Assembly (NCBI GenBank): GCA_029834535.1
Contig: JAQMWT010000277.1
Location: 1-27,782 of the forward strand
Direction: 5' to 3'
Length of the DNA: 27,782 bases
DNA from: Chrysophaeum taylorii
Lineage: Eukaryota; Sar; Pelagophyceae; Pelagomonadales; Pelagomonadaceae
Shown: piece after piece, positions 1 through 8,516 of the stretch
Layout of the letters: each line of letters begins with the position of its first letter
Position numbering within the stretch: the first letter of the stretch is position 1
The notes under the pieces: model-generated
Database searches by the model: none
What the model was told of the DNA's origin: nothing
Seen by the model: only the letters and a program-made list of their open reading frames with translations
Position numbers and translations under genes: made by a program

Positions 1-189
1 TTCGAATATGAAGAATAAACTTGTCCATATCCAGAAGATGGCCAATCTCAGGTTTTTTACGTGTGATGGTGACATCGGTTTGTGGAAGTGGGACGTCAAC
101 TGCATTCACAATGAGGTACTCCTCGAAACAATGCGTAAGTTTAGCCTGAACAGTCCAGCGATATAGACTATCAGTTCAGTTATAGCGTT

Positions 190-231
190 CTCCCCCCCCC
201 CCCCCCCCCTCTTGCCCCCCCCCCCCCCATG
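190..231. repeat. Poly-C homopolymer tracts
   Basis: Two long runs of C interrupted by TCTTG lie in the RT remnant. They do not fit the surrounding coding sequence and mark a decayed or poorly resolved part of the element. Confidence 0.8.
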
Positions 232-619
232 CGCTATGCCTAATCTAAGGAGAGTATGGACTTCGAGAAGGTGTCGAATTGCAGTATTCCTGTTTTTTTT
301 TTTTCAGGGCTATGCTGGAACATCACGAACGTGAGTGAGCTTTCCGAAGTGCAAGTAATGACGACGTCTCCGTCTATCAGAGAGCGTTGCAAATTAGACA
401 TGTCCAGCGTGTCAGCTTGGGACTTTAGCGTAAAAAAAAATGCAGGTGTCTGTTCCGAAATCGTGTATAGCCTAAAGAATCAAAGAACTTCGTCCCGTTT
501 ATGGGTTTTGATTCCAAAGGGCGGGGCTATGGCGTAATCCATAGAGAGATTTTTTAAGTGGCTTTGGGAGACGAAGGACTTGGTAGTTAGTGTTCTTCGG
601 GACAAGTAACCGGTAGTTT

Positions 620-840
620 GCATCCCCCCGTCCCTCCTCCACTTCCCCCCCCCTCCCCCTCCCTCCCCCGTGCCATGTAGAAATTCCTCCCCCTTCCCTT
701 GAAAATGACCCCCCTGTTTTGGGACCTTTTCCCCCAGGCCCGCCTCTGACGTCGTTGTTTATGTTTGTATCTTTCCCCCGCTTTGCCCCCCTCTGTCTCT
801 GGATTTGTCCTTTATTCGACGTTTGTGATTCTCTTTTCCT
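620..840. repeat. Pyrimidine-rich (plus) / G-rich (minus) insertion in RT
   Basis: On the plus strand this is C/T-rich with many CCCCC runs; on the minus strand it stays open in the frame of the flanking LYGL block and would encode a Gly/Arg-rich stretch. It separates RT motif A from the LYGL block by about 85 codons, where about 15-25 are normal in copia RTs. Confidence 0.6.
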
Positions 841-1237
841 TCCTCCCGGGCTCTTGTGGCAGTTTGACATAGACATGAGAATCGATGGGAGCTTGAACAA
901 AAGCGTTAGGGACGTCGACATGGTAGACGGAAGTCGCAGATGAGTGCTGCCAGGCAAGAACACAACGGATGCCAGTAAGCTGTGCCATAGGGCTGAATGT
1001 GTTGAAAAAATCGGTGCCAGAGAGGCTACAAGAATCCTCGTAGGACCAGGTGCTTTATGTTTAATGTACTGACCAGCAGCGTTTTTTATACGTAGGACGA
1101 GACGGGTGTCAATAGGCTTTGAGTTGACCATGGCAGCGCTAGTTTAAAGCAGCCAAACTTAACAATGTCAAAAATCTCTTTGGAGATGGCAGCAACATAA
1201 GCTTTGCGATCAGCGTCTGAGAGACCTTTGAGGCAAT

Positions 1238-2761
1238 TCAATTCATATTCATCAATTTTGATATCTTTGGAATCTTGTACTCGTCCGAACCAACCGTGCT
1301 GGGGTCATGAGTCGTCGTCAGATGAGTAATTGCGTAAGAACCGACATTATCGTGCAGATGAGCGTGATCGGGATCTTCGACGAGTTGAACAACTAGTAGA
1401 GGAGCATCACCAAGGTGGGCCTCAATGTAATGTGATTGCACGGTGATATAGTCTTCGATGGCGGAGAGATGAGGCTCGGAGGCACCATAAGAAGCGTCAT
1501 TATGATCCAAAATGGAGTGGGGCGTGAACAAAGCATAAACATATTGAGCGGGAGGAACTTGAAAGGCGTGAGCATGTTCAGAAATTAAATGAACGAGAGC
1601 TTGAGGAAGGTGAAAGTCTGCAAGGTTGACGTCGTCGCAGAAGTGAACATGAGGAGCATCAGGCGATGGGTGGCTATGGCTCCTATGACACATAACTGAA
1701 GAGGACTGTGAAATCGCTTGGTGCACATGGTGATGAAGTGATGGTGCAAATTCCCCCTCTGGAGGTATAGCCGTCCAGTGGATGCCATGAGCAAGATGAA
1801 TGGAGTGGAGGGTAGGGTCGCGGAAAGTTATGTACTGCTTGGAGAGGTCATACTTGAAGTCGGCAAGCGTACCACCGGTTTGTTTATAAGCGGCAACAGT
1901 AGGCGTGGCAAGACGAGTAAGAACATCCTTGAGATTGGTTTTGCGACGAGGTTGAGGGTGATGAGGACCACGGGTGAGACGTAGGACGTCCTGGGAATAG
2001 AGAGACCGACAAGATGGTAAAAGTGGCACAGTGTTGGAAGACACTTCAGATGTAGGTGTGGTGGTGGAAGGAGCGGGTGCAGAGGCAGCTGGACAACATG
2101 CGGGAGCGGGAGAGGGAGCACGGAGATGAGAAGAAGGAGTCCCCCTCTCATGGTCAGTGTCGGTAGGCATAGCATTCCCCCTCTGCGCCGCATCATTGGG
2201 GGTGCTGTGAACAGAGAAGGGAATGTCGGGTGAAGGTGCGGGAGGTGGATGCTGTTCATAATCAGGAGGAGATTTAGAAATAAGATGAGGAAAAGTCAGT
2301 TTAGAGGAAACACGGACTTGGCCGTTTCCAGGATTAAGGACAACATCGGCTAAATGATTAACATGGGGTGTTATTAAAGGGTTTATAACGTTAGCACCAC
2401 ATAAGTAGATGTAGGGACGACATCGGGGTTCATATTTATGAAATTCGTTAGGTTCCAAATGCAGATAACAAACAGAACCAAAAGGTTTGAGGTAGTCCTG
2501 TTGGGGAACATTACATTGGTCTAACAAAACTTGTTGGGGGCTTAGGACTTTATTGTAAATACGTTCGAGGGAAACGTTAGGGAGGAGATTATACGATTGG
2601 ATGGCATGTATAACAGCCCACGGGTAGTGTGGTGCCGGATCTGTTAGGGGGTGACCTTTATAGGATACATTAAGCATATGCCGGAGTCGTGTAGACGCGG
2701 CAGTGGCTATGTGACCAACAGCGGCTTCTACTTCATGATTAAAGACATGTAAGTAAGGGGG
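1238..2761 (-). pseudogene. Integrase C-terminal part and long integrase-RT linker
   Basis: The frame is open from about 2761. It carries the third catalytic residue of the integrase (H-E-V-E near 2730) and then the copia-typical W-A-V-I-H-A-I-Q-S-Y-N-L-L-P and F-G-S-V-C-Y-L-H block. From about residue 130 onward it is a Pro/Ser/His-rich, probably disordered linker of more than 300 residues, as usual between integrase and RT in copia. It includes the peptide NDAAQRG, which resembles SDAEQRG in the Gag-protease segment. It ends at a stop at 1238, shortly before the RT homology begins; the frame just downstream contains A-I-S-K-E-I-F, like the start of the RT_2 domain. Confidence 0.7.
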
Positions 2762-2970
2762 AACGCGGACATATTAATACCATGTTCCACACGAAAGGGG
2801 GTTGTAACATGCGGAGATAAATAGGGTTTAAAGGAATCACAATAGATTTGTTTTAGTTGTACATGAACATAAGTAGAGCAAAAATTGCGGACAAACTCAA
2901 GGGCGTTACAAAATTCGCTGGAGTTAGTGCTACGACAAAAGTACACTAACAAAATTTCGAAATGAGACAC
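2728..2970 (-). pseudogene. Integrase core, middle segment, in a shifted frame
   Basis: This frame picks up exactly where the preceding integrase segment ends. It reads as the strand-helix part of a copia rve domain (LLVYFCRSTNSSEF) and then I-Y-C-D-S-F, with the second catalytic Asp at residue 45 (nt about 2838). It stops at 2728. The homology moves again to the next frame at a C5 run (plus-strand G5, 2757-2761). Counting across that offset, the interval from this Asp to the Glu in H-E-V-E (about 2727) is 35 residues, the classic DX35E spacing. I read it as an integrase broken by one-base losses in homopolymers, either real or sequencing error. Confidence 0.7.
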
Positions 2971-4511
2971 TTAAAAACAATGATATGTCGAAAGGATCCC
3001 CATTCTGAGAGAACGGATACGTAACCACCGTCACATGCCCAGGCTTCACCAGGTTGAAAAATTTTTTCGAATGATGGTTGCTTGGTAAGGTGATGTGGAT
3101 GAGGAAAGCGTTTCTTATGAATCGTGCAATCCACACAGAACTTACGGTAGGGTACGTCAGATGGGTGGTGTCCAGGACTGGCAATAACCTGAACAGCTTT
3201 TATAGCTTGAGAATCACTAGAATGGTGGATATTGTGAAAATTGGTGGCTCGTTGTTGCGCATCTCGAAATGCAAGGGTGCCCCTGGCATGGATTTTCTTA
3301 TCGAAGGGTGCATGTCTGTCTTGCGTTATAAGGGGTATTTGTTTTTCTTTAGTAGGAGGTGATATATCTGCGGATGAGATGTTAGAGAGGAAAGCATGAG
3401 CTACTGAATCAGTATGAAAAGAAGGAAGTTCGTGGTTAGAAGCAAGATTATCACAACGTGAGTGTTTTTTATTGGAGATGTAGAACATTGTAATGGAACT
3501 GTGGTGTAATACTAAGGATGTATCTGTTGGGAATGTATTTGTGAAGAAGGTTGGCCTATAGTTTTTGGTTAGAGAAGCATGATCAGGGTCAAACGATGGT
3601 GATAGCGTTAATTTACGCAAGTCATAGACAAGCTGACACAAATGTTTATAAATTATATGATATTTTCCAGCTGGAATAGCATTAGCGATTATGTCACAGC
3701 ATAGGTCCGGGGACAAAGACAAAAGAAAATTGATTTGGTGCGCTGTGAGGTTATTGGCGCGTGCCAATTCGCGAGTTGAGTAGTGTCGAATGCGATCGAG
3801 TCGTGGATCGTACACGAGCATATTAGCAAATCCACGAATGGTAGGAGTAGGAGTGTAGATAGAATGAACTTTGGCACCCATCTTCCTATCGCTTGATGTA
3901 ATAAAGCCCAGGTATCTGCTTTGGGACAGATGCATGTCACTTAAAGCAAACATTTTATCGATAAATTCGAGACGATTTTCCTGAGGGTAGAAGACAAAAG
4001 AATCGTGAAATACAGGAGAAGTATAGGGGACCAGTGCTTGTACTAGACGACGCGTGTCTTGATTTTCATTATTATGATGGTATGCTTGGCAAAGCCAAAG
4101 AAAACCGGTAACTGGTTCGAGAGAAGCAGTTTTATCGATTCCTAAAGAGGAGTTAGAAACTGTTATGTCTCCGCCTGTATGTCTTCCACCAGTGATGTAA
4201 ATGATAGATGAAGTAGAGGATTTATTTAAGAATAACCTGTGAGATGGTTGGTTAGATTCGATAGTTGTAATACGAAAGGACACAGGTAATGTGATGGATT
4301 TAGGGAATAATCGTCCCATAATATTATAGAGGAGCACAAAAGCTTTGAGTTCAATAGGGGATCTCATGCAAGCAAGTGGTTTTCTTGAATTAGTCAAGAA
4401 TCCCAGGCGAAAGTTAGAAATGCCCTCCATTTCATCTTGACTGGGATGTTCGACTGTTTTGTTAGAGTGCAGACGAAGGAACAGCATAGTTAAGGTTTCA
4501 AGCTCAGTCAC
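2946..4511 (-). CDS. Methyltransferase C-terminal half fused to integrase N-terminus
   Basis: 521 residues, directly in frame after the TGA at 4517-4515. Residues 1-220 would be the target-recognition region and are poorly conserved. Residues 241-251 (IRHYSTRELAR) match motif IX and 274-280 (IIANAIP) match motif X, which completes a C5 methyltransferase; the domain ends near residue 300 (nt about 3612). After a variable linker come integrase features: His at 426 and 429/430, C459-x2-C462 (HHCC-type zinc site), then W-A-C-D with the first catalytic Asp at 494 (nt about 3032). The frame ends at 2946, just after a T5 run (minus strand), where integrase homology moves to the -1 frame. The domain order methyltransferase then integrase within one ORF is direct evidence that the enzyme belongs to the element. 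Confidence 0.82.
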   Translation of the reverse strand: MTELETLTMLFLRLHSNKTVEHPSQDEMEGISNFRLGFLTNSRKPLACMRSPIELKAFVLLYNIMGRLFPKSITLPVSFRITTIESNQPSHRLFLNKSSTSSIIYITGGRHTGGDITVSNSSLGIDKTASLEPVTGFLWLCQAYHHNNENQDTRRLVQALVPYTSPVFHDSFVFYPQENRLEFIDKMFALSDMHLSQSRYLGFITSSDRKMGAKVHSIYTPTPTIRGFANMLVYDPRLDRIRHYSTRELARANNLTAHQINFLLSLSPDLCCDIIANAIPAGKYHIIYKHLCQLVYDLRKLTLSPSFDPDHASLTKNYRPTFFTNTFPTDTSLVLHHSSITMFYISNKKHSRCDNLASNHELPSFHTDSVAHAFLSNISSADISPPTKEKQIPLITQDRHAPFDKKIHARGTLAFRDAQQRATNFHNIHHSSDSQAIKAVQVIASPGHHPSDVPYRKFCVDCTIHKKRFPHPHHLTKQPSFEKIFQPGEAWACDGGYVSVLSEWGSFRHIIVFKCLISKFC

Positions 4512-4514
4512 AGT

Positions 4515-5291
4515 TCAGCGCACGGATCCTGCACGACTGAAAATATTGTAGGTTTTAGGTGTGGACACGAATGGTATGTCAGGAAAGACCTGCGTCCAAG
4601 GTTCGTCGACTATTAACTTGCGACTGATGGAATTAGCGTGGTCTGCAATATCCAGAAAGGAAGTGACTCGTTTATTAGGCCATGAAAGCAGATCAAGATG
4701 GCCGGTGTTATATGTGCGTGCAACGAGGATCCTTCTTTCTCTGGCTTGATAATCTCCACACAGATAGCATGGAAATCGGTCACATATATCCACCGTATAG
4801 TGCATCGTTGAGAAGATGAGATTAGCAACTCGTATATGGTCTTCATACGATGCGGAGTGTGGTGGTGTCATTTCCATGAAAAGAACAAGCGGCTTTAAAA
4901 GCTCAAGTACACTTAGAGCACTTGGGAACAAGGAATCATCCATATCACGCTCGAAGGTGGAAATGGATCTCCCATTGATTATGTTGCGATTTGTGCATGG
5001 TGATGTCAATTCCACTATGTCAGTGTAATATCGTGCACGTTCAACGTCCGATGCTCGATGGAGATATGTCAGAAACTTAGGTAGGGATGGGAAAACTTCG
5101 ATGGAATTACCAAAACGTCTTCGTAGCATGTGCGTGATATTGTCGTCGCTCTCAACAAGAACTTTAACGTTGATGTTGATTTGCAAGTCATTAGAAGCGC
5201 AAGCCAAGAATGCAGGAGTGGACATCCCAGAGCAAAGTAGAGTTACAGTAGGTGTTCGTGAGCTAGGAGACGAAGTTACTGTGTGAAGCAA
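4515..5291 (-). CDS. Cytosine-C5 DNA methyltransferase, N-terminal catalytic half, within the retrotransposon polyprotein
   Basis: 258 residues, in frame with the protease segment before it and with the segment after it. Motif I is LLCSGM (residues 18-23, AdoMet-binding loop); the acidic end of the next strand is VES-D (about 46-49); motif IV is SPC with the catalytic Cys at 99; motif VI is F-M-E-M-T with Glu140; motif VIII is QARERR (182-187). Order and spacing fit C5-cytosine methyltransferases, which form a covalent intermediate through the PC cysteine. Deviations: PCT for PCQ and EMT for ENV, so the motif VI Asn is lost. The listed start is a TTG; the frame is open upstream to 5309, so this is most likely an internal polyprotein domain. 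It ends at TGA 4517-4515. Activity is uncertain. Confidence 0.8.
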   Translation of the reverse strand: MLHTVTSSPSSRTPTVTLLCSGMSTPAFLACASNDLQININVKVLVESDDNITHMLRRRFGNSIEVFPSLPKFLTYLHRASDVERARYYTDIVELTSPCTNRNIINGRSISTFERDMDDSLFPSALSVLELLKPLVLFMEMTPPHSASYEDHIRVANLIFSTMHYTVDICDRFPCYLCGDYQARERRILVARTYNTGHLDLLSWPNKRVTSFLDIADHANSISRKLIVDEPWTQVFPDIPFVSTPKTYNIFSRAGSVR

Positions 5292-5309
5292 ACGTGTGGT
5301 AACCTTGCG

Positions 5310-7484
5310 TCATACGGGAGGTGGGAAATGCTTGCGTATGTAAGGCAGCTGCGAATGCATTGACTCCAAGATGGTTTTAAGCCATGGGACGTAAATTACG
5401 CGTTCCATGAGGGTGGAATATAGTTTAAGCATTTCGCGTTGTTCATTAAAAGCACATAGTCTGAACTGTAGTGAGCGAAGTTCCATTTTACGCGCTTTTG
5501 CTTGTTGTAGCGAATAAATTGGTAGAGTTGGCAACAGGTTACTGAGTCTAAACAAAGTAATCTTGACATTATCATCAATTTTACTCTGGATAGATGATTG
5601 TCCTTTAAATTCAACTCCATAAAGATGTATACCAAGTTTATCTTCTCCCCATTGAGTCATACTGATGATGTGCAGATCGGGATCGTTATGGTCGTTTTGC
5701 TTGGGTAGGAAAAGCGCAACGTCTAGCTTTACATATCCCACATTTGGATGCTTTGGGAGAGCGGGAATGACGGTCCTTATAATCATAGCATGTGTGATAC
5801 TCTGCGTATCCGTAGCAGTCTGGATAGCAGGTGATAAGGACTCGGGTAGCTTTACGATGTGGATAGGATCAGCATAACGTTTAAAGTTAATTACATGTTG
5901 AGAAGCACATGTGTCAGCATATCCTGGCGTAGTCATTAGCGGCAAATTGTACTCGTTGTACAGTTTAAGCATTGTTGCATAACAGGCATGTGTTGAGCTT
6001 TGACCAAACACGTACTGTGTCATGAAACTTTGCGTTTGTTCGGAAGGCACAACGACGAGTGTAAAACCAGTGTTTAATTTTGGTAGCAACACAGGGGGAT
6101 CTGTGCCATCTTCATTATCTTCGTTGGGTAGATTATTGGGGAGCTCAGAGTGCGAGGAAGTTTCCCGAGCTTGACGACGAACGATAGCACTCTGAGCTTT
6201 AGCGTTTATGTGCTGCAATAGCGGCTGAGGGATGTTATCGATTTCATCATCTTTAATGGACAGAAAAGTGTGGAACATTTTCTCTGTATCAGCAGTCCCC
6301 CTCTGCTCCGCATCACTGGGGGGCGCTTCAGGAGCAGATGTTTCAGCTTGATACTTTTCTTCTGAAACACGAGATTCCTTATCGGCTTCTAAGAGGCTCA
6401 TTATGGTATTGGACGTAGTATCAACTCGAGATAAGTAGAGATGAACTTGGGTGGCTTCATCAGGATCTAAGGACTGCGTCGAAGCTTGAGAAGCGGCTGT
6501 CCAGAGGGTACTCAGTAAGCTTTTCATTTCCTCCAGTACCATTTTAGAGTCGGTAGAAGGGTTGGGATTCGCTTCCTGTAGTTTACCAAACAGATGGCGA
6601 AGACGATCAACTTGATAAGTAGCCCGGTCCATAAGAGACATATTAGAGCGTGCATTGCGGTTAGAGGAGGGTGAGTAGACAGGACGATCGAAGCTGGTAT
6701 CTTTGACGTTATAACTTGAAGGTGGACGATAGTACGACGTGTCACGAGGTAAAATTGTCGATGCTTTATCTTTTGCATTATGAAGCTTACGAGCGTTGAA
6801 GCTAGACTGTCCAGCTACAGTAGCTAACAACGAGTAAGCGTTGTTTAGAGAGTCGTGGGATTGATGAATAGTATCCATCAATAATACCTTAGGTGGCTTG
6901 GTAGCGGTAGTACCAGGGATGTAAGGGATCAAGGAAGCGGGTTTATCCAATCGTCGGTTAGAGGAAAACTTTGTTTCATTGTATATCTTTAACAAGAACT
7001 CGAATAACGGACGAACGTCGTTAGGATCAACTAGCTTTAACAATTCAGGATCGTGAATCGAGTTGTTTCCAGAACGTGTCTCGTAGAGTTTACACCATTC
7101 CAATAAAGATTGAGAATAGCGCTCGTGATCCGAGGGATTAGCATATAGACGGTAGATCTCCTCGTGAGCTTTAAGAGTGATTATGGAGTTATTAAATTGG
7201 ATTGATGCTTCATCATTATTTAATTGCATTGCCTGAGATTGGAAAGCAAGGATTTGTTCGACAAATACATGGGCATACCAATTAACATTTAAAGACATTC
7301 GATTAAACTGAGATTTAAGCTCAGTAACATCTGTACAAGACACTGTCTCATAGTAATGGTAAGCTAAAAGCATTACTGCACGTAGTTTATTAGGATGTGC
7401 AGTAAGTGCATATATCTTCTTTAATTGAGGCCACATAGCGAGTGCGGGTTTGTCTTGTGATTCCAGATTAAAAAATGTGTACAA
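5310..7484 (-). CDS. Gag remainder plus aspartic protease of the methyltransferase copia element
   Basis: A 724-residue segment. Open frame continues upstream of its first Met or alternative start to the TGA at 7505, so the start is nominal. Residues 1-200 look like a helical Gag; 250-460 are polar and probably disordered. Residues 524-530 (nt about 5915-5895) read D-T-C-A-S-Q-H, matching the copia protease signature D-S/T-G-A-S-x-H with Cys in place of Gly. Residues 580-660 have the beta-rich, leucine-rich character that follows the active site in copia proteases. No CCHC zinc knuckle was found. The segment ends at TGA 5312-5310 and the same frame continues into the methyltransferase. The Gly-to-Cys change is unusual and may reduce activity. 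Confidence 0.75.
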   Translation of the reverse strand: MYTFFNLESQDKPALAMWPQLKKIYALTAHPNKLRAVMLLAYHYYETVSCTDVTELKSQFNRMSLNVNWYAHVFVEQILAFQSQAMQLNNDEASIQFNNSIITLKAHEEIYRLYANPSDHERYSQSLLEWCKLYETRSGNNSIHDPELLKLVDPNDVRPLFEFLLKIYNETKFSSNRRLDKPASLIPYIPGTTATKPPKVLLMDTIHQSHDSLNNAYSLLATVAGQSSFNARKLHNAKDKASTILPRDTSYYRPPSSYNVKDTSFDRPVYSPSSNRNARSNMSLMDRATYQVDRLRHLFGKLQEANPNPSTDSKMVLEEMKSLLSTLWTAASQASTQSLDPDEATQVHLYLSRVDTTSNTIMSLLEADKESRVSEEKYQAETSAPEAPPSDAEQRGTADTEKMFHTFLSIKDDEIDNIPQPLLQHINAKAQSAIVRRQARETSSHSELPNNLPNEDNEDGTDPPVLLPKLNTGFTLVVVPSEQTQSFMTQYVFGQSSTHACYATMLKLYNEYNLPLMTTPGYADTCASQHVINFKRYADPIHIVKLPESLSPAIQTATDTQSITHAMIIRTVIPALPKHPNVGYVKLDVALFLPKQNDHNDPDLHIISMTQWGEDKLGIHLYGVEFKGQSSIQSKIDDNVKITLFRLSNLLPTLPIYSLQQAKARKMELRSLQFRLCAFNEQREMLKLYSTLMERVIYVPWLKTILESMHSQLPYIRKHFPPPV

Positions 7485-7502
7485 AAAACCAGCATAAGTT
7501 TC

Positions 7503-8027
7503 TCAGTGTTTGATCCAGTCGGTATTAGAGAGACCTGTTAATGATATGTTAGTTAGAGATGAATCATAAACAATAGATTTAGGGAATCCGGTATCTAATA
7601 TTTTTAATTCGGGACGAACGAGATTGTATGACTCTTGGTAATAAAGTCGTTCGAGATTATTACGGACATCAACTGTTAGTTGATGTGATGAGTTGACGTG
7701 CCAAGTTTTAAGATGATCAGGCAGGGCATCTTCATCAGGTAAGTTTAAATCGCTTACTTGTTCCGCTTTCCATTGAGCGAAGATGACATCAACTTCTTGT
7801 TCAAGAAGTTGGTTATACTCCGGAGCATTCCGGGTGTAAGCTTCATATGAATCGAAGCAGAATAACGCGTCCACGTATGGACCTGTCATATGTCTGCGAA
7901 GCACCTCAATTTGCAAGCTCACCTTGGTTGAATTGTCTTGGAAACGCAGTCCTGCGTTAATTTTATCAACGAGGATTTGTTCTTGTTTGTAAATATCCGT
8001 AGTGGATATTGGTTTTTGTTTTGACAT
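7503..8027 (-). CDS. Gag N-terminal segment of the methyltransferase copia element
   Basis: 174 codons starting at an ATG (MSKQKPISTT). The product is a mixed charged, mostly alpha-helical-looking protein with no zinc knuckle and no family motif I can name. It is called Gag because it is the first product of the element and lies in frame, after a single TGA (7505-7503), with the next segment, which ends in the protease. The AT-rich leader upstream (8028-8180) holds no other gene. What is seen is the shared frame and the position; the Gag role is inferred. The TGA could be a decayed Arg codon or a readthrough stop at a Gag boundary. Confidence 0.6.
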   Translation of the reverse strand: MSKQKPISTTDIYKQEQILVDKINAGLRFQDNSTKVSLQIEVLRRHMTGPYVDALFCFDSYEAYTRNAPEYNQLLEQEVDVIFAQWKAEQVSDLNLPDEDALPDHLKTWHVNSSHQLTVDVRNNLERLYYQESYNLVRPELKILDTGFPKSIVYDSSLTNISLTGLSNTDWIKH

Positions 8028-8179
8028 GGTTGTGACCTATTAAGGAATAGGTTATAGGATTGATAGACATATTCGACACATAAGAATGAAGGGTTTCTCG
8101 AGTGCGGGTTATATGTACAGTACGCTACTTTAAGCGTGGGCTTATTTACAAGACCAAACAAATCAACATGCTATTTAAA

Positions 8180-8487
8180 AACAGGATGACTTGAGACTGA
8201 AGAATGGTTTAATTCTCGAGCAGTCAGTCTTTTGCTGCGGAATAGAAGGGAAAAACCCGTACAAGTTTCCGCGGCTTGTGTAGGAAAAAATTTAATTTTA
8301 TTGGCTATGCGAGTGCATATGACCAGTGACCGACCCAACTCGGTCACAAAACAAATTAACTGGTGGGCACATACCGTCACACAACAAATATGTACAGTAG
8401 ACCACCGCCAAACACATTGTCGCATTGTACTCGCGATCAGGCGTAAATTGATCACTCCATTTATACGTACAACACAGTTGGGCTGAC
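8180..8487 (-). promoter_or_regulatory. Putative 5' LTR/promoter region of the methyltransferase element
   Basis: Read on the minus strand, this stretch starts TGTGTCAG, has TATAAAT at about 8464-8458 and AATAAA at about 8302-8297, and leads to the first Gag start codon at 8027. That order (TG start, TATA box, polyadenylation signal, leader) is what a copia LTR would show. The 3' boundary is a guess, since no clear TGG primer-binding site was found. The partner LTR lies outside the window, so identity cannot be tested. Confidence 0.35.
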
Positions 8488-8516
8488 ACACCTACGCATC
8501 TGGGCCCATAACCTGG

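Larger units (their letters stand above)
1..1237 (-). pseudogene. Broken copia reverse transcriptase
   Basis: Pieces of RT lie in different frames on the minus strand. Around 1215-1150 is A-I-S-K-E-I-F-D; 1130-1040 gives P-I-D-T-R-L-V-L-R-I-K and K-H-K-A (fingers); 1000-850 gives G-T-D-F-F-N-T-F-S-P and V-D-V-P-N-A-F (motif A, catalytic Asp near 915); 590-510 gives L-K-K-S-L-Y-G-L-R-H-S-P-A-L-W (canonical LYGLKQAPRAW); 400-360 has I-D-G-D-V-V-I-T where YVDD would be. A G-rich stretch of about 200 bp lies between the motif A part and the LYGL part. Homology continues weakly to base 1, where the element runs off the window. Frame changes and the altered YVDD box make this a pseudogene. Confidence 0.75.
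1..8487 (-). mobile_element. Degenerate Ty1/copia-type LTR retrotransposon carrying a cytosine methyltransferase
   Basis: On the minus strand the order is Gag, aspartic protease, C5-cytosine methyltransferase, integrase, linker, reverse transcriptase. Integrase before reverse transcriptase is the copia order, and the RT block around 1000-880 (TFSP, then VDVPNAF) is copia-like. The frame is open from 8027 to 2946 except for TGA codons at 7505-7503, 5312-5310 and 4517-4515; integrase then continues in two other frames. The RT is fragmented, and RNase H and the 3' LTR would lie beyond the left edge. A right boundary near 8487 is suggested by TGTGTCAG on the minus strand followed by a TATA-like box, but without the second LTR or a target duplication it is unproven. 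The copy looks inactive. Confidence 0.85.

Noticed and set aside
499..1131. A 210-residue minus-strand ORF as one gene
   Set aside because: Its ends match RT blocks, but its middle is in the wrong frame for the RT block at 1000-850 and it includes the G-rich insertion; it is a mixture of RT remnants.
2973..2977. Programmed -1 frameshift within the integrase
   Set aside because: The codons GTT TTT AAG do not form a canonical slippery heptamer, and a second equal shift follows at a C5 run; homopolymer base loss explains both.
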